From the NCBI GenBank assembly GCA_947498315.1, contig CANMLD010000028.1, forward strand, positions 1 through 32,190: DNA of 32,190 nucleotides, written 5' to 3'. This stretch comes from Pseudomonadota bacterium. GTDB taxonomy: Bacteria; Myxococcota_A; UBA9042; GCA-2863065. The notes below the pieces were generated by a model. It was not told the DNA's origin. It did no database searches and saw nothing but the letters and a program-made list of their open reading frames with translations. Below are positions 14,606-23,624 of the stretch, one piece after another (the first letter of the stretch is position 1; each line of letters begins with the position of its first letter). The translations under genes and the position numbers were made by a program.

Positions 14606-16279
14606 CTACTCCTGCTTGGTCTGAGCGGCCGCCACAGATAGGAGCGGCCCCCAGGACGGGGGAAAGTCACTGGGCTCCGCTAGCCCCGCAGCTACGAGCA
14701 ATACAGCGTCGCGCCGAGAGGCTTTTCGACTCCATGCCGCCATTCGCGCCTGCGACGGCCTTGGTCCAGTAAGCAGCCCGTTCTCGAGAAGCCAGATCGC
14801 GTCCTTGATCCCCATGCCCTCGAGCGCCCGGCCGCACCTCAGTCGCCAGGTGTCATCGAAGTCGGACGGCGGAACGCCTCCGGCGACAGCCTTTCGTGCA
14901 TCTTGAACACTGAGGCAGTTGAGCTTCTCACGACGAAGGTACTGATCAGGCTCACCCGGACAGAACAGCCCGCACGCCAGCAACTCCTGATACTGCCACC
15001 AGCTGCTCCGCTCGCCAGCGTGGCGTTTCCATGTGCTCGGAAAGTCAGAAGGAGTCAGGGCGTTGCCACTGACCAACTCAAGGGCCTCGGCGATGCTCAC
15101 AGGCTCGAAGAGCCCCTCCATGTCCGTGCTGCTGAAGTCAAGGGGTGAGAGCACGCCGGCACCCACCGCATGCTTCACGAGAGCCAATAGCGTGCCGTTC
15201 TTGGAGAGAAGCTCGTTGGATCTTACGGAGGTCAAGAGGCTACTGGCCCACCCCGACGGCAGGTCACTCCTCTGGAGGAAACCGGTCAGTAAGAGGGTGA
15301 GTCCCACGTCAGGCTCTCGTTCAACACTCTCGAGCAAATAGCGATTTACGAGCAATGAGCTGAGCAGATTGCGGCCTGACTCACCCAACATGCCGCTCGC
15401 GTCGAGAGCGAAACTCCCTCTAAGCCATTCCGATGCGGATGGGTACCCAAGTAGTAAGTCGCAGTACCTCTCATAAGTGTCCCTTTGCCAGGGCGCCCTC
15501 CCTGCATGGTGGAGCCGGTTACGTTCGGCCCTAAACGCAGCCAGGGCGGCCACGAACCGCGAGTTTAGCACCAATCGCGTCCCGAGCGGGCCCAGCTCCG
15601 GCAACGTCGCGAGTGGAGCGGCTGGCTGTTGGAGCAGGTACGCGATCGCCTCGAAGCAGACGAGCGTTGGTGCTCCGCCCCTCTCGAAAGTGGACTCGAG
15701 GATGGGCGAGTAGAATCGATGTTCGAGCCGCGTGCCCTGTTCCCACGCCTGTCTTCCAACGTCGAACATGCACGAGCGCAGTACGTCCTCGAGGTAGGGC
15801 CCGAATCCGAGACCGACCTGGCCCCAATCGAGCCGACTCTCGTGGCGCATGGCCTCCTCGATTAGAGAGATGGACTTGAGTGGGGTGAGACACCACGATG
15901 CCGCGACCTCGTTCCGAGCATCAAGATTGGCAGCGCGCACTGGCCCGTTCGTCCATCTTAGACATGCGTCTCGCTCGTCTGAGTCCTCCGAAGCGGGGTT
16001 TCGTAAGAACGCAATCGCGTGACCGATTACATCTAGATTGCAGTCAGCAAATGGGTTTGAGGGCGCCTTACCTCCCACTGCCGTCTTCAGATGTCGAAGG
16101 ACTGTGAGGGCTCGCGGAAAACGGAGTCCGATGTCGACCTTGAGCCTCTCGAGCCACTCTGCGTTCACCACCGTCGCGAGGTTCGCCTCGGCATCGAGGA
16201 CCGCCTGCGGATCGCTGGATTCGAGTGCGTGGCCATGATGCCGAGCGAACGAAGCTAGATCCTTCTCAGACGTTTGCAA
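14606..16279 (-). CDS. Unknown 557-residue protein with degenerate DF-x2-W repeats
   Basis: I do not recognise the family. The protein is soluble and mostly helical. From about residue 330 to the C-terminus there are about seven degenerate units of 30-45 residues built as a helix, a G-L/V-L turn and a P-S-D-F-x-x-x-W signature: SGNALTPSDFPSTW, AGGVPPSDFDDTW and AAGLAEPSDFPPSW are the clearest, with weaker ones at QRSDLPSGW, LSPLDFSST and two eroded copies. Such arrays often form solenoids that bind protein or nucleic acid. Start is TTG at 16279 with GGAGGAG ten bases upstream; no better start exists. Two sampled blocks (15301-15360 and 16021-16080) each contain only 31 G/C in 60, below the flanking housekeeping genes, which suggests transfer. 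It converges on the ART-like cassette. No nuclease or ATPase motif is visible. Confidence 0.72.
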   Translation of the reverse strand: MQTSEKDLASFARHHGHALESSDPQAVLDAEANLATVVNAEWLERLKVDIGLRFPRALTVLRHLKTAVGGKAPSNPFADCNLDVIGHAIAFLRNPASEDSDERDACLRWTNGPVRAANLDARNEVAASWCLTPLKSISLIEEAMRHESRLDWGQVGLGFGPYLEDVLRSCMFDVGRQAWEQGTRLEHRFYSPILESTFERGGAPTLVCFEAIAYLLQQPAAPLATLPELGPLGTRLVLNSRFVAALAAFRAERNRLHHAGRAPWQRDTYERYCDLLLGYPSASEWLRGSFALDASGMLGESGRNLLSSLLVNRYLLESVEREPDVGLTLLLTGFLQRSDLPSGWASSLLTSVRSNELLSKNGTLLALVKHAVGAGVLSPLDFSSTDMEGLFEPVSIAEALELVSGNALTPSDFPSTWKRHAGERSSWWQYQELLACGLFCPGEPDQYLRREKLNCLSVQDARKAVAGGVPPSDFDDTWRLRCGRALEGMGIKDAIWLLENGLLTGPRPSQARMAAWSRKASRRDAVLLVAAGLAEPSDFPPSWGPLLSVAAAQTKQE

Positions 16280-16592
16280 GGCTTGCCTTCTCCTCCGGGC
16301 TGAAGCGTGTAGCGAGTGGGCGGTGGAGTCAACGGGGGGCCTCCCGGGTAGTTTGGTGTGCGAGGAGTGCGCGAATCAGTAATCGCGACGCTCAGCCTGT
16401 GACTCCCCATCCCCTCGGCCTCTCCAGTGTCGGAACCGCCCGTCACGGACAGCACCTGCAAAGCTGCCGACCATCCCTGCATCCACGCGCCCCGACTCTG
16501 CATCCTCACGCTTGCGCCTCCAAAGATGGGCCGGTAAGGTGCGCGGCCATTACGGAAGCGGCCTCAGGACGCGAGGACGCAGGAGCCACACG
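16280..16592. other. Divergent intergenic region
   Basis: These 313 bases separate the repeat-protein gene (minus) from the FadN-type gene (plus) and must hold both start regions. The only clear signals are the GGAGGAG before the TTG at 16279 and AGGAG about seven bases before the ATG at 16593. I see no strong promoter pair, hairpin or RNA gene. An open frame running upstream from the FadN start to 16512 is non-coding in appearance. Confidence 0.5.
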
Positions 16593-18875
16593 ATGTCGCA
16601 GAAGGTTGCAGTTCTCGGTGCAGGGGTCATGGGCAGCGGCATCGCCGCGCACCTCGCGAGCGCGGGTTTCCAGGTCGAACTTCTCGACGTGAAGCCGGAG
16701 TGGGCCGCGGGTGGGTTCGACAAGGCGAAGAAGAGCAAGCCGGCCTCCTTCATGAGCCCGCGTCACGCCGCGTCGGTCCGCACGGGCGGTTTCGACGAGA
16801 ACATGGACCGCATCAAGGACTGCTTCTGGGTCGTCGAAGCGGTCACCGAAGACCTCACGATCAAGCACAACCTCTTCGCCAAGGTGGTCCCCCACCTCGG
16901 CCCGAAGGCATGGCTCACGTCGAACACGAGCGGCATCCCGCTCGCGCGCCTCACCGAGGTGCTCCCCGCGGACGTGAAGGCGCGCTTCTTCATCACGCAC
17001 TTCTTCAATCCGGCCCGTTACATGCGCCTGCTCGAGATCGTGCCCGGCGTGGACACGAACCCCGCCGCTATCACCGGCTTCGTCGCCATCGCCGAGAACC
17101 GTCTCGGTAAGGGCGTCGTCATGGGCAAGGACACAGTCAACTTCATCGCGAACCGCATCGGCGTTCACGGCATGATGTTGACGCTGCACAAGTCGATAGA
17201 GCTCGGCTTCTCGGTCGCTGAAGTCGACGCCATCACCGGGCCTGCCATGGGCCGCCCCAGCTCGGCGACCTTCAATACGGCCGACCTCGTGGGCCTCGAC
17301 ACGCTCGCGCACGTCGCCCAGAACTGCCTCGACAACCTCCCGAACGACGAAGATCGCGTTCTGTTCGAGGTGCCGGCCGTCGTGAAGACGCTGATCGCCG
17401 AGAAGCGTACGGGTCGCAAAGCGGGCGCCGGCTTCTACAAGAAGGTCGGCGCCGACATCCTCGCGCTCGACTTCGCCACGGGCGACTACCAGAAGGCTCC
17501 GAAGCCCGACTTCCCGTCGGTCAAGGCCGCCAAGAAGGAAGAGGACGTCGGCAAGAAGATCGGCCTGCTCCTCGCCGCCGACGACCGCGCCGGTAAGTTC
17601 GTTCGGGCATGCCTCCTCCGCTCGCTCGCCTACTCGGCCAACCGCCTCGGCGAGATCGCTGACGACGTCCGTTCGGTCGACGACGCCATGCGCTGGGGCT
17701 TCAACTGGGACCTCGGCCCCTTCGAACTCTGGGACGCCCTCGGCGTCGGCAAGGTCATCGAGCTCATGCAGGCCGAAGGAATCGCCATCCCCGCTCGCGC
17801 CGCGGACGCCGCCAAGAAGGGCGGCTGGTATGCCCCCGCGGGCGCCCCCGCGGGTCGCCCCTCGCCGCTGCAGAAGGCCAAGGCCGCTGGCGCCATCCTC
17901 GACAAGTCACACTGCACGCGCCTCGTCGACCTCGGCGATGGCGTGGTTGGCTTCGACTTCTTCACGAAGATGAACGCGCTCGATGACGGCGTCATCAAGG
18001 GCCTTCAGAAGTCGCTCGACATCCTCGAGTCGCGCAATGACCTGAAAGGCATGGTCATCTCGAACGACGCGACCAACTTCTCGGTCGGTGCGAACCTGAT
18101 GCTCATCATGATGGGCATCATGCAAAAGAACTGGGCCCAAGTCGAAGCGATGAGCAAGGACTTCCAGGACACCTTCCTGCGAATGCGGAAGTTGCCGAAG
18201 CCCGTCGTCGCGGCGCCCTACAACATGACCCTCGGCGGCGGCTGCGAGATCTGTCTCGGCGCCGACGCCATCCGGGCCCATGGCGAGCTCTACATGGGCC
18301 TCGTCGAAGTCGGCGTCGGCCTCATCCCTGGCGCCGGCGGCACGCTCGAACTCCTGAAGCGCCGTCTCGAGGTCGTTCCGCTCAGAAACGACATCACCTT
18401 CGATCGTATGCCTTACGTTCAGGACGTCTTCATGTCCATCGGCATGGCGAAGGTCGTGACGTCGGCCTTCGAAGCGAAGGACGCGGGCTTCCTGCGCGCG
18501 AGTGACGGCATCTCGTTCAATCGCGACAACCTCGTCGCCGACGCCAAGGCGGACGTCATCCACCTCGCCAGCACGGGCTACGCCCCGCCGCGCGACTCGG
18601 ACACGCTCATCCTCCCGGGTCGCAGCGGGGCCGCCGTCATCGAGGCCGGCCTCTACGCGATGGAGGTCGCAGGCCAAATCTCGGCCCACGACCGCCTCAT
18701 CGGCAAGAAGCTGGCGCGCGTCCTCACCGGTGGCGACACCGACGGCCGTACCGCCGTCGCCGAGCAGACCATCCTCGACCTCGAGCGCGAGACCTTCCTC
18801 TCGCTCTGCGGCGAGCAGAAGACGCTCGAGCGCATTCAGCACATGCTGAACACCGGCAAGCCGCTCCGTAACTGA
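16593..18875 (+). CDS. FadN-type 3-hydroxyacyl-CoA dehydrogenase/enoyl-CoA hydratase
   Basis: This bifunctional beta-oxidation enzyme hydrates 2-enoyl-CoA and oxidises 3-hydroxyacyl-CoA with NAD+. The 760-residue protein starts with a Rossmann NAD site (VAVLGAGVMGSGIA, Gly9-Gly14), then the dehydrogenase catalytic histidine in ITHFFNPARYMRLLE and the dehydrogenase C-terminal domain. The C-terminal third is a crotonase domain with Glu in GGGCEI and Glu in GLVEVGVGLIPGAGGT at the two catalytic glutamate positions. Dehydrogenase-first order and the ending FLSLCGEQKT...GKPLRN match Bacillus FadN rather than E. coli FadB, whose hydratase is N-terminal. ATG at 16593 has AGGAG seven bases upstream. 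The thiolase gene follows after 129 bases, giving the usual pair. Confidence 0.93.
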   Translation: MSQKVAVLGAGVMGSGIAAHLASAGFQVELLDVKPEWAAGGFDKAKKSKPASFMSPRHAASVRTGGFDENMDRIKDCFWVVEAVTEDLTIKHNLFAKVVPHLGPKAWLTSNTSGIPLARLTEVLPADVKARFFITHFFNPARYMRLLEIVPGVDTNPAAITGFVAIAENRLGKGVVMGKDTVNFIANRIGVHGMMLTLHKSIELGFSVAEVDAITGPAMGRPSSATFNTADLVGLDTLAHVAQNCLDNLPNDEDRVLFEVPAVVKTLIAEKRTGRKAGAGFYKKVGADILALDFATGDYQKAPKPDFPSVKAAKKEEDVGKKIGLLLAADDRAGKFVRACLLRSLAYSANRLGEIADDVRSVDDAMRWGFNWDLGPFELWDALGVGKVIELMQAEGIAIPARAADAAKKGGWYAPAGAPAGRPSPLQKAKAAGAILDKSHCTRLVDLGDGVVGFDFFTKMNALDDGVIKGLQKSLDILESRNDLKGMVISNDATNFSVGANLMLIMMGIMQKNWAQVEAMSKDFQDTFLRMRKLPKPVVAAPYNMTLGGGCEICLGADAIRAHGELYMGLVEVGVGLIPGAGGTLELLKRRLEVVPLRNDITFDRMPYVQDVFMSIGMAKVVTSAFEAKDAGFLRASDGISFNRDNLVADAKADVIHLASTGYAPPRDSDTLILPGRSGAAVIEAGLYAMEVAGQISAHDRLIGKKLARVLTGGDTDGRTAVAEQTILDLERETFLSLCGEQKTLERIQHMLNTGKPLRN

Positions 18876-18938
18876 TTTTGGGCGTCGTGCGCGCCCCCCG
18901 GTGCGCATGACCGCTCGGCTGACTACTCTTTGCCACTT

Positions 18939-18959
18939 CGGCCCGCTTCGCGCGGGTCG
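18939..18959 (+). promoter_or_regulatory. Hairpin between FadN-type gene and thiolase
   Basis: CGGCCCGC and GCGGGTCG pair over eight positions (one G-T wobble) around the five-base loop TTCGC. No T-run follows, so it is not a canonical terminator; it could adjust expression of the two genes relative to each other. Confidence 0.35.
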
Positions 18960-19004
18960 GCTCTGAATCGGCCGCAAAAGGCCCAATTCTCCGGAGGTCC
19001 CATC

Positions 19005-20146
<1,142 letters not shown>

Positions 20147-20150
<4 letters not shown>

Positions 20151-20851
20151 TAGACGCGACCACGACATACTTGCCCCGGCAGGACGCGCCCCGGCAGGAA
20201 GCGCTTCGGCAGGACGCCCTTCGGCAATACGGCCCTGGCATCTTTGGCTGGGGCCGTTTCCAGCCGCGTTGGTCCTTCGACTTCAACGGGCACGCGCTCG
20301 TCTGCGATGGCGCCGATTCGGGACACGTCCTCGTCGTGGACCCGCCGGCGTTGCTTCCATCGGAGTTCGACGCGCTGAGGGCGCTCGGCTCGCGCTTCAC
20401 GGTGTTGCTTCTCAACGCCGACCACGAACGGGACTCGGCGGCCGTCGCGGCGGCGCTCGGAGCCCCTGTGCTAGCGCCGTCCGCCGACATGGCGTTGCTG
20501 CGTCAGACGGTCGTGCAGGCCGTAGACGCCGGCTCGCCCCTGCCGGGTGGCTTCGAGCTCATCGCGCTCTCGGATCAGAAGACGCCCGGCGAGCTCGCGC
20601 TCTACCACGCAGCCCGTCGAGTGCTGGTTTTGGGCGACGCCATCGTCGGTGACCCGATACGCGGGCTCCGCTTCGTGCCAGCAATGAAGATCTCAGACCA
20701 CGACGGGGCGCGGCGTGCTGTGACGTCGCTCCTCGAGCTCGACTTCGACGTACTGTTGCTCTCCGACGGCTTCTGCCTCCCACAAGGAGGCAAAGCGGCC
20801 CTCGCAGCGGCGCTTCCGGCCATTCAGCCTTTCAAACCCCCACCGGTCTGA
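20147..20851 (+). CDS. Metallo-beta-lactamase-like protein without HxHxDH motif
   Basis: The 234-residue product resembles the metallo-beta-lactamase fold: strand-rich start ([14 protein letters not shown]), an opening loop ([17 protein letters not shown]), [19 protein letters not shown] where active enzymes have the HxHxDH metal motif, then [12 protein letters not shown] and a final [20 protein letters not shown]. Only one His and one Asp of the metal motif remain (DHERD), so metal-dependent hydrolysis is doubtful. The most likely start is TTG at 20147, whose TTGA overlaps the thiolase stop; the first 35 residues contain a four-fold RQDA/RQEA repeat not expected in this family. A start further inside is possible. 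Position between thiolase and a Rieske gene, with four-base spacing on both sides, points to co-translation. Confidence 0.65.
20176..20235 (+). repeat. 15-base tandem repeat, four units, coding
   Basis: Four 15-base units related to ccggcaggacgcgcc (starts 20176, 20191, 20206, 20221) encode [20 protein letters not shown] near the N-terminus of the metallo-beta-lactamase-like protein. The period preserves the frame. Confidence 0.8.
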
Positions 20852-20855
20852 CCCA

Positions 20856-21929
20856 GTGCGTAAAGTCCCCGGCTCGCGTTATGTGGACGTGGACTTCCTC
20901 GCCATCGAGCAGCGCCGGATCTTCGAGCGGGCGTGGCTCATGGTCGGGCGCAGCGCCGAGCTGGCCGGTCCTGGGGACTACGTCGCGTTCAAGGTGGGCG
21001 ACGTCCCCGTCATGGTCCTTCGGGACCAGAGTGGCACGCTCCGCGCGTTTCGGAATCACTGCCGCCATCGCGGGACGCAGCTTCTGGCCGAAGGGCGTGG
21101 CCACGTGAAAGCCATCCGCTGTCCCTATCACGACTGGAAGTACGCGCTCGACGGGCGCCTCCGCCACGTCCCGGGTGAAGAGCTCTTCGAGCCGCTCGAC
21201 AAGGCGTCGCTCGGGCTTCACCCGCTGCGGGTCTCGGAGGCCATCGGGCTCATCTGGGTGAACGCGTCGCTGGAAGGGCCAAGCTTGCAACAGACCTCTG
21301 GCGACATCTTCGACGAGGTCGCGCCGTATGGCCTCGGGGAGATGACGCCCGTCCACGAACAATGGTCGACAGTGCCTTGCAACTGGAAGGCGCTGCTCGA
21401 CAACGCGACGGAGTCCTACCACCTGACGCGGGTGCACGGGATGACGGTCGACAAACACGTGACGACGCGCCCGGGGTTTCGAACCTACGGCGACCACTAC
21501 CGACTCACGCTGCCGATCGCCGACTACCCCTGGCGAGAGTGGCTCGACGCCGCCACCGGACGCGGCGGCCCTTACACGCCGAAGCAGAAGGCAGAGCTGC
21601 ACAAATACGTGCTCTTCCCGAACTTCCTAATGAACGTGCTCCCTTATCACCTGACGATCTTCCAGGTGTGGCCAGACGGGCCGGACCGCTGCCGATTCTT
21701 CTACGGCTTCTACGAACGACGCGGCGCCCGCGGTCTCGAGTGGCTACGCGTTCGCGCGACGTGGCTCGCGTCGCGCTACATCCTCCGCGAAGACCTCGCC
21801 ATCCTGATGCGTTTTCAGGACGGCGTCCGCGCCGGGCGGGCCGACTCCCATCGCTTTCACGACGATGAGCGGGCTTTGGCGCACTTCCACGACGCGCTCA
21901 CGCGGTGGACGGAACCGGAGCCTGACTGA
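20856..21929 (+). CDS. Rieske non-heme iron oxygenase, alpha subunit
   Basis: These enzymes activate O2 to hydroxylate or demethylate aromatic and related substrates. The 357-residue protein has the Rieske 2Fe-2S ligands Cys69-x-His71 and Cys89-x2-His92 (NHCRHRGTQLL and RCPYHDWKY). The C-terminal catalytic domain has the bridging acidic residue and mononuclear iron histidines in LLDNATESYHLTRVHG (Glu186, His189, His194). The GTG at 20856 follows the previous stop by four bases. The substrate is not predictable; no reductase or ferredoxin gene is adjacent. The last 29 codons and about 30 bases beyond the stop recur as a decayed copy at 23500-23615. Confidence 0.9.
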   Translation: MRKVPGSRYVDVDFLAIEQRRIFERAWLMVGRSAELAGPGDYVAFKVGDVPVMVLRDQSGTLRAFRNHCRHRGTQLLAEGRGHVKAIRCPYHDWKYALDGRLRHVPGEELFEPLDKASLGLHPLRVSEAIGLIWVNASLEGPSLQQTSGDIFDEVAPYGLGEMTPVHEQWSTVPCNWKALLDNATESYHLTRVHGMTVDKHVTTRPGFRTYGDHYRLTLPIADYPWREWLDAATGRGGPYTPKQKAELHKYVLFPNFLMNVLPYHLTIFQVWPDGPDRCRFFYGFYERRGARGLEWLRVRATWLASRYILREDLAILMRFQDGVRAGRADSHRFHDDERALAHFHDALTRWTEPEPD

Positions 21930-21960
21930 GTAGCAGTAAGGGCTAGCGATGACGGCGTGG
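21841..21960 (+). repeat. Direct repeat copy 1: 3' end of Rieske gene and flank
   Basis: This segment aligns with 23500-23615: by hand, 105 of 116 aligned positions are identical, plus a four-base gap (extra ctga after the cctga at the stop). It covers the last codons of the Rieske gene and about 30 non-coding bases, ending in the shared ggctagcgatgacggcgtgg. This copy retains the intact gene end. Confidence 0.9.
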
Positions 21961-21963
21961 AGC

Positions 21964-21988
21964 TGTTCGTCGTCACCTTCGACGAACA
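21964..21988 (+). terminator. Hairpin after Rieske gene, possible terminator
   Basis: A perfect nine-base stem, TGTTCGTCG with CGACGAACA, encloses a seven-base loop 35 bases after the Rieske stop. There is no T-run, so Rho-independent activity is uncertain. Confidence 0.4.
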
Positions 21989-22289
21989 ACGTGAGCGACG
22001 GCCCTGCCGCTGCACGCATGGCCTGTTCAGAGAGAGCGTACATAGGCGCCACGCTGCTAGCATCTGATTGGTGGCTTCCTTCCTTCGAGGAGCCAACGTC
22101 TCGTTGCTGGCGGTGCCGTCTCCCAGCTTGAACGTGACCGACCGGTGCAGCGGCTGCGGCGGCGCCCTTGACTAGGCCAACGGACGAATCGCCCCCACGC
22201 GCGTCCATAGCGAGAGCGAGTCGGTAATCGCCCCCACGTGCGACGCCGACCGTGCGGCTTTCGCCGAGCTGTGCCTTCTCGAACCCGGA
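21989..22289. other. Intergenic stretch without a recognisable gene
   Basis: About 300 bases between the Rieske hairpin and the stop of the collagen-like gene. I see only a 13-base direct repeat, aatcgcccccacg, at about 22187 and 22224. A 35-codon plus-strand frame ending with a CSGCGGALD zinc-ribbon-like tail near 22170 has no start signal. Confidence 0.4.
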
Positions 22290-23282
22290 CTACTGGTTCA
22301 CGAGCTGGCAGCAATAGAACTTGAACTGACGGTCTTCCGTGTTGTTGTTGTGGTAGCTGTACATGCCCGCGATGATGCCGTTGTTCGGGCAGATGTAATC
22401 CATTTCCCCGTCCATCACGTTGACGTAGCCCGTCCAGAAGCACCCGGTGGTGACGATTCCCGTCTTCGGTCCCGCCGGACCCTGCGGGCCGGTCGCTCCG
22501 GTGTCTCCTTTGGGTCCTTGTTGACCGGTCGTTCCGGTGTCTCCCTTCGGTCCTGCTCCTCCGGGGATGCCCGCGTCGCCCTTGGGGCCCTGCACGCCTG
22601 TGGCGCCTGCGTCGCCTTTCGGGCCCTGCGCCCCTGTGGTGCCCGCGTCGCCTTTCGGGCCCTGCGCGCCTGGGGTGCCCGCGTCGCCCTTGGGGCCCTG
22701 CGTCCCTGTGGTGCCCGCGTCGCCTTTCGGGCCCTGCGCGCCCGCGTCACCCTTCGGCCCCGGCGGCCCCATGTAGAGCTCCCAGGCCGTGCCAGTGCAG
22801 AAGTGGATTCGATAGTCGGTCGTGTTCAAGTAGGTCCGCCCGAGGGCGCCGCTGTTGCAGGTCACGGGCGGGGCCGGTAGGGCCTGTAGCGCTAGCGCGC
22901 GGTGAGCGACGTCGGCGGCCGCCGCCTTCATGGCGAACGCCACGCTCCCCAGGGAGATAGGTTGCCCGATTGGAACGCCTTCGACGTCGATTCGCGCATA
23001 GGCGAACTCGATGTCATCGAAGACCATGGGATCGAGCGGGAGCTGAGTTCCGAGCGTCGTGCTGAAGACGCCGTCGATGACGTTGACCCCTATGAACGAT
23101 TCGGTGTGGAACGGCACGAGGGCATCCGGATCGTCGAGCAATGATACCGTCAATGTGACCTTGTCGTTGACGGGCTGTCCAGCCAGGTTCGTGAGCCGGC
23201 CTTGGACCGTTAGGAAGGGCGGGACGGCCGCTGCCAAAGTTGGGACCGCCAGGAGAAGGACGACGAGGATTCGTTTCATCAT
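22290..23282 (-). CDS. Secreted collagen-like protein with dermatopontin-like C-terminus
   Basis: The 330-residue product has a signal peptide ([19 protein letters not shown]) and a beta-rich N-terminal domain ([20 protein letters not shown], then [12 protein letters not shown]) of a kind often seen before repeats in deltaproteobacterial surface proteins. After a [16 protein letters not shown] segment come 34 uninterrupted Gly-x-y triplets, largely GPKGDAGxxGxQ. The last 50 residues ([30 protein letters not shown]) closely resemble the repeat unit of animal dermatopontin, which has an NNG-x2-AG...DR...FYCC pattern and paired cysteines. Lysine and aspartate in the triplets would stabilise a triple helix. 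It is likely secreted or surface-displayed as a trimer. The gene lies alone on the minus strand between two copies of the Rieske gene end. Start is 23282 or 23279 (tandem ATG). Confidence 0.88.
   Translation of the reverse strand: MMKRILVVLLLAVPTLAAAVPPFLTVQGRLTNLAGQPVNDKVTLTVSLLDDPDALVPFHTESFIGVNVIDGVFSTTLGTQLPLDPMVFDDIEFAYARIDVEGVPIGQPISLGSVAFAMKAAAADVAHRALALQALPAPPVTCNSGALGRTYLNTTDYRIHFCTGTAWELYMGPPGPKGDAGAQGPKGDAGTTGTQGPKGDAGTPGAQGPKGDAGTTGAQGPKGDAGATGVQGPKGDAGIPGGAGPKGDTGTTGQQGPKGDTGATGPQGPAGPKTGIVTTGCFWTGYVNVMDGEMDYICPNNGIIAGMYSYHNNNTEDRQFKFYCCQLVNQ
22464..22769 (-). repeat. Gly-x-y coding repeat with 36-base period
   Basis: The segment encodes 34 collagen triplets. The most regular part repeats a 12-residue unit (GPKGDAG plus xxGxQ) about every 36 bases, with the core cctttcgggccctgcg/cgtcgcc recurring on the plus strand. 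It may change copy number by slippage. Confidence 0.92.
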
Positions 23283-23499
23283 GGTGGCGCCAGAGTATCA
23301 GATCGCGTTTGCCCTTTTGTAGGGGTCGTACGCAGCGAACCGCAGAATCTCGCCCTCCCTTGCAAATCAGTGGAGACAACGCCACCGTACGCGTCCCCGG
23401 GCGTGAGCCGCCCAGGAGGGTGCTGATCTTCGGACCGAGCCGGCCAAAGCGGTGCCGCGCGGGAGCCAGGTGGACTTCGAGTGACGCCCAGAGGCTGCG
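23283..23499. other. Non-coding stretch upstream of the collagen-like gene
   Basis: Likely promoter region of the minus-strand collagen-like gene. A GATACT box lies about 15 bases before its start on the minus strand, but no convincing -35 partner is seen. It does not extend the similarity with the Rieske gene. Confidence 0.4.
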
Positions 23500-23615
23500 C
23501 CGGCTCCCATCGTTTTCACGGCGATGGTTGGGCGTTGGCGCACTTCCACGACGCGCTCACTCGGTGGACGGAATCGGAGCCTGAGTAGCGGTCAGGGCTA
23601 GCGATGACGGCGTGG
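23500..23615 (+). pseudogene. Decayed copy 2 of Rieske gene 3' end
   Basis: Read in the Rieske frame, this segment encodes GSHRFHGDGWALAHFHDALT and then RWTESEPE with a TAG stop, matching the last residues of the intact Rieske protein. The upstream part of the gene is missing. The similarity continues about 30 bases past the stop and ends ten bases before the stop of the minus-strand hydrolase. It is a remnant created by duplication or by insertion of the intervening DNA. Confidence 0.85.
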
Positions 23616-23624
23616 CGACCAAAG

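Noticed and set aside
22069-22176. Small plus-strand frame ending in CSGCGGALD, a possible half zinc ribbon
   Set aside because: Only about 35 codons, begins right after a TGA without ribosome site, and a four-residue motif can arise by chance.
21841-23615. Insertion sequence bounded by the 116-base direct repeats
   Set aside because: No transposase or terminal inverted repeats are seen, and the repeats are far too long and diverged for a target-site duplication.
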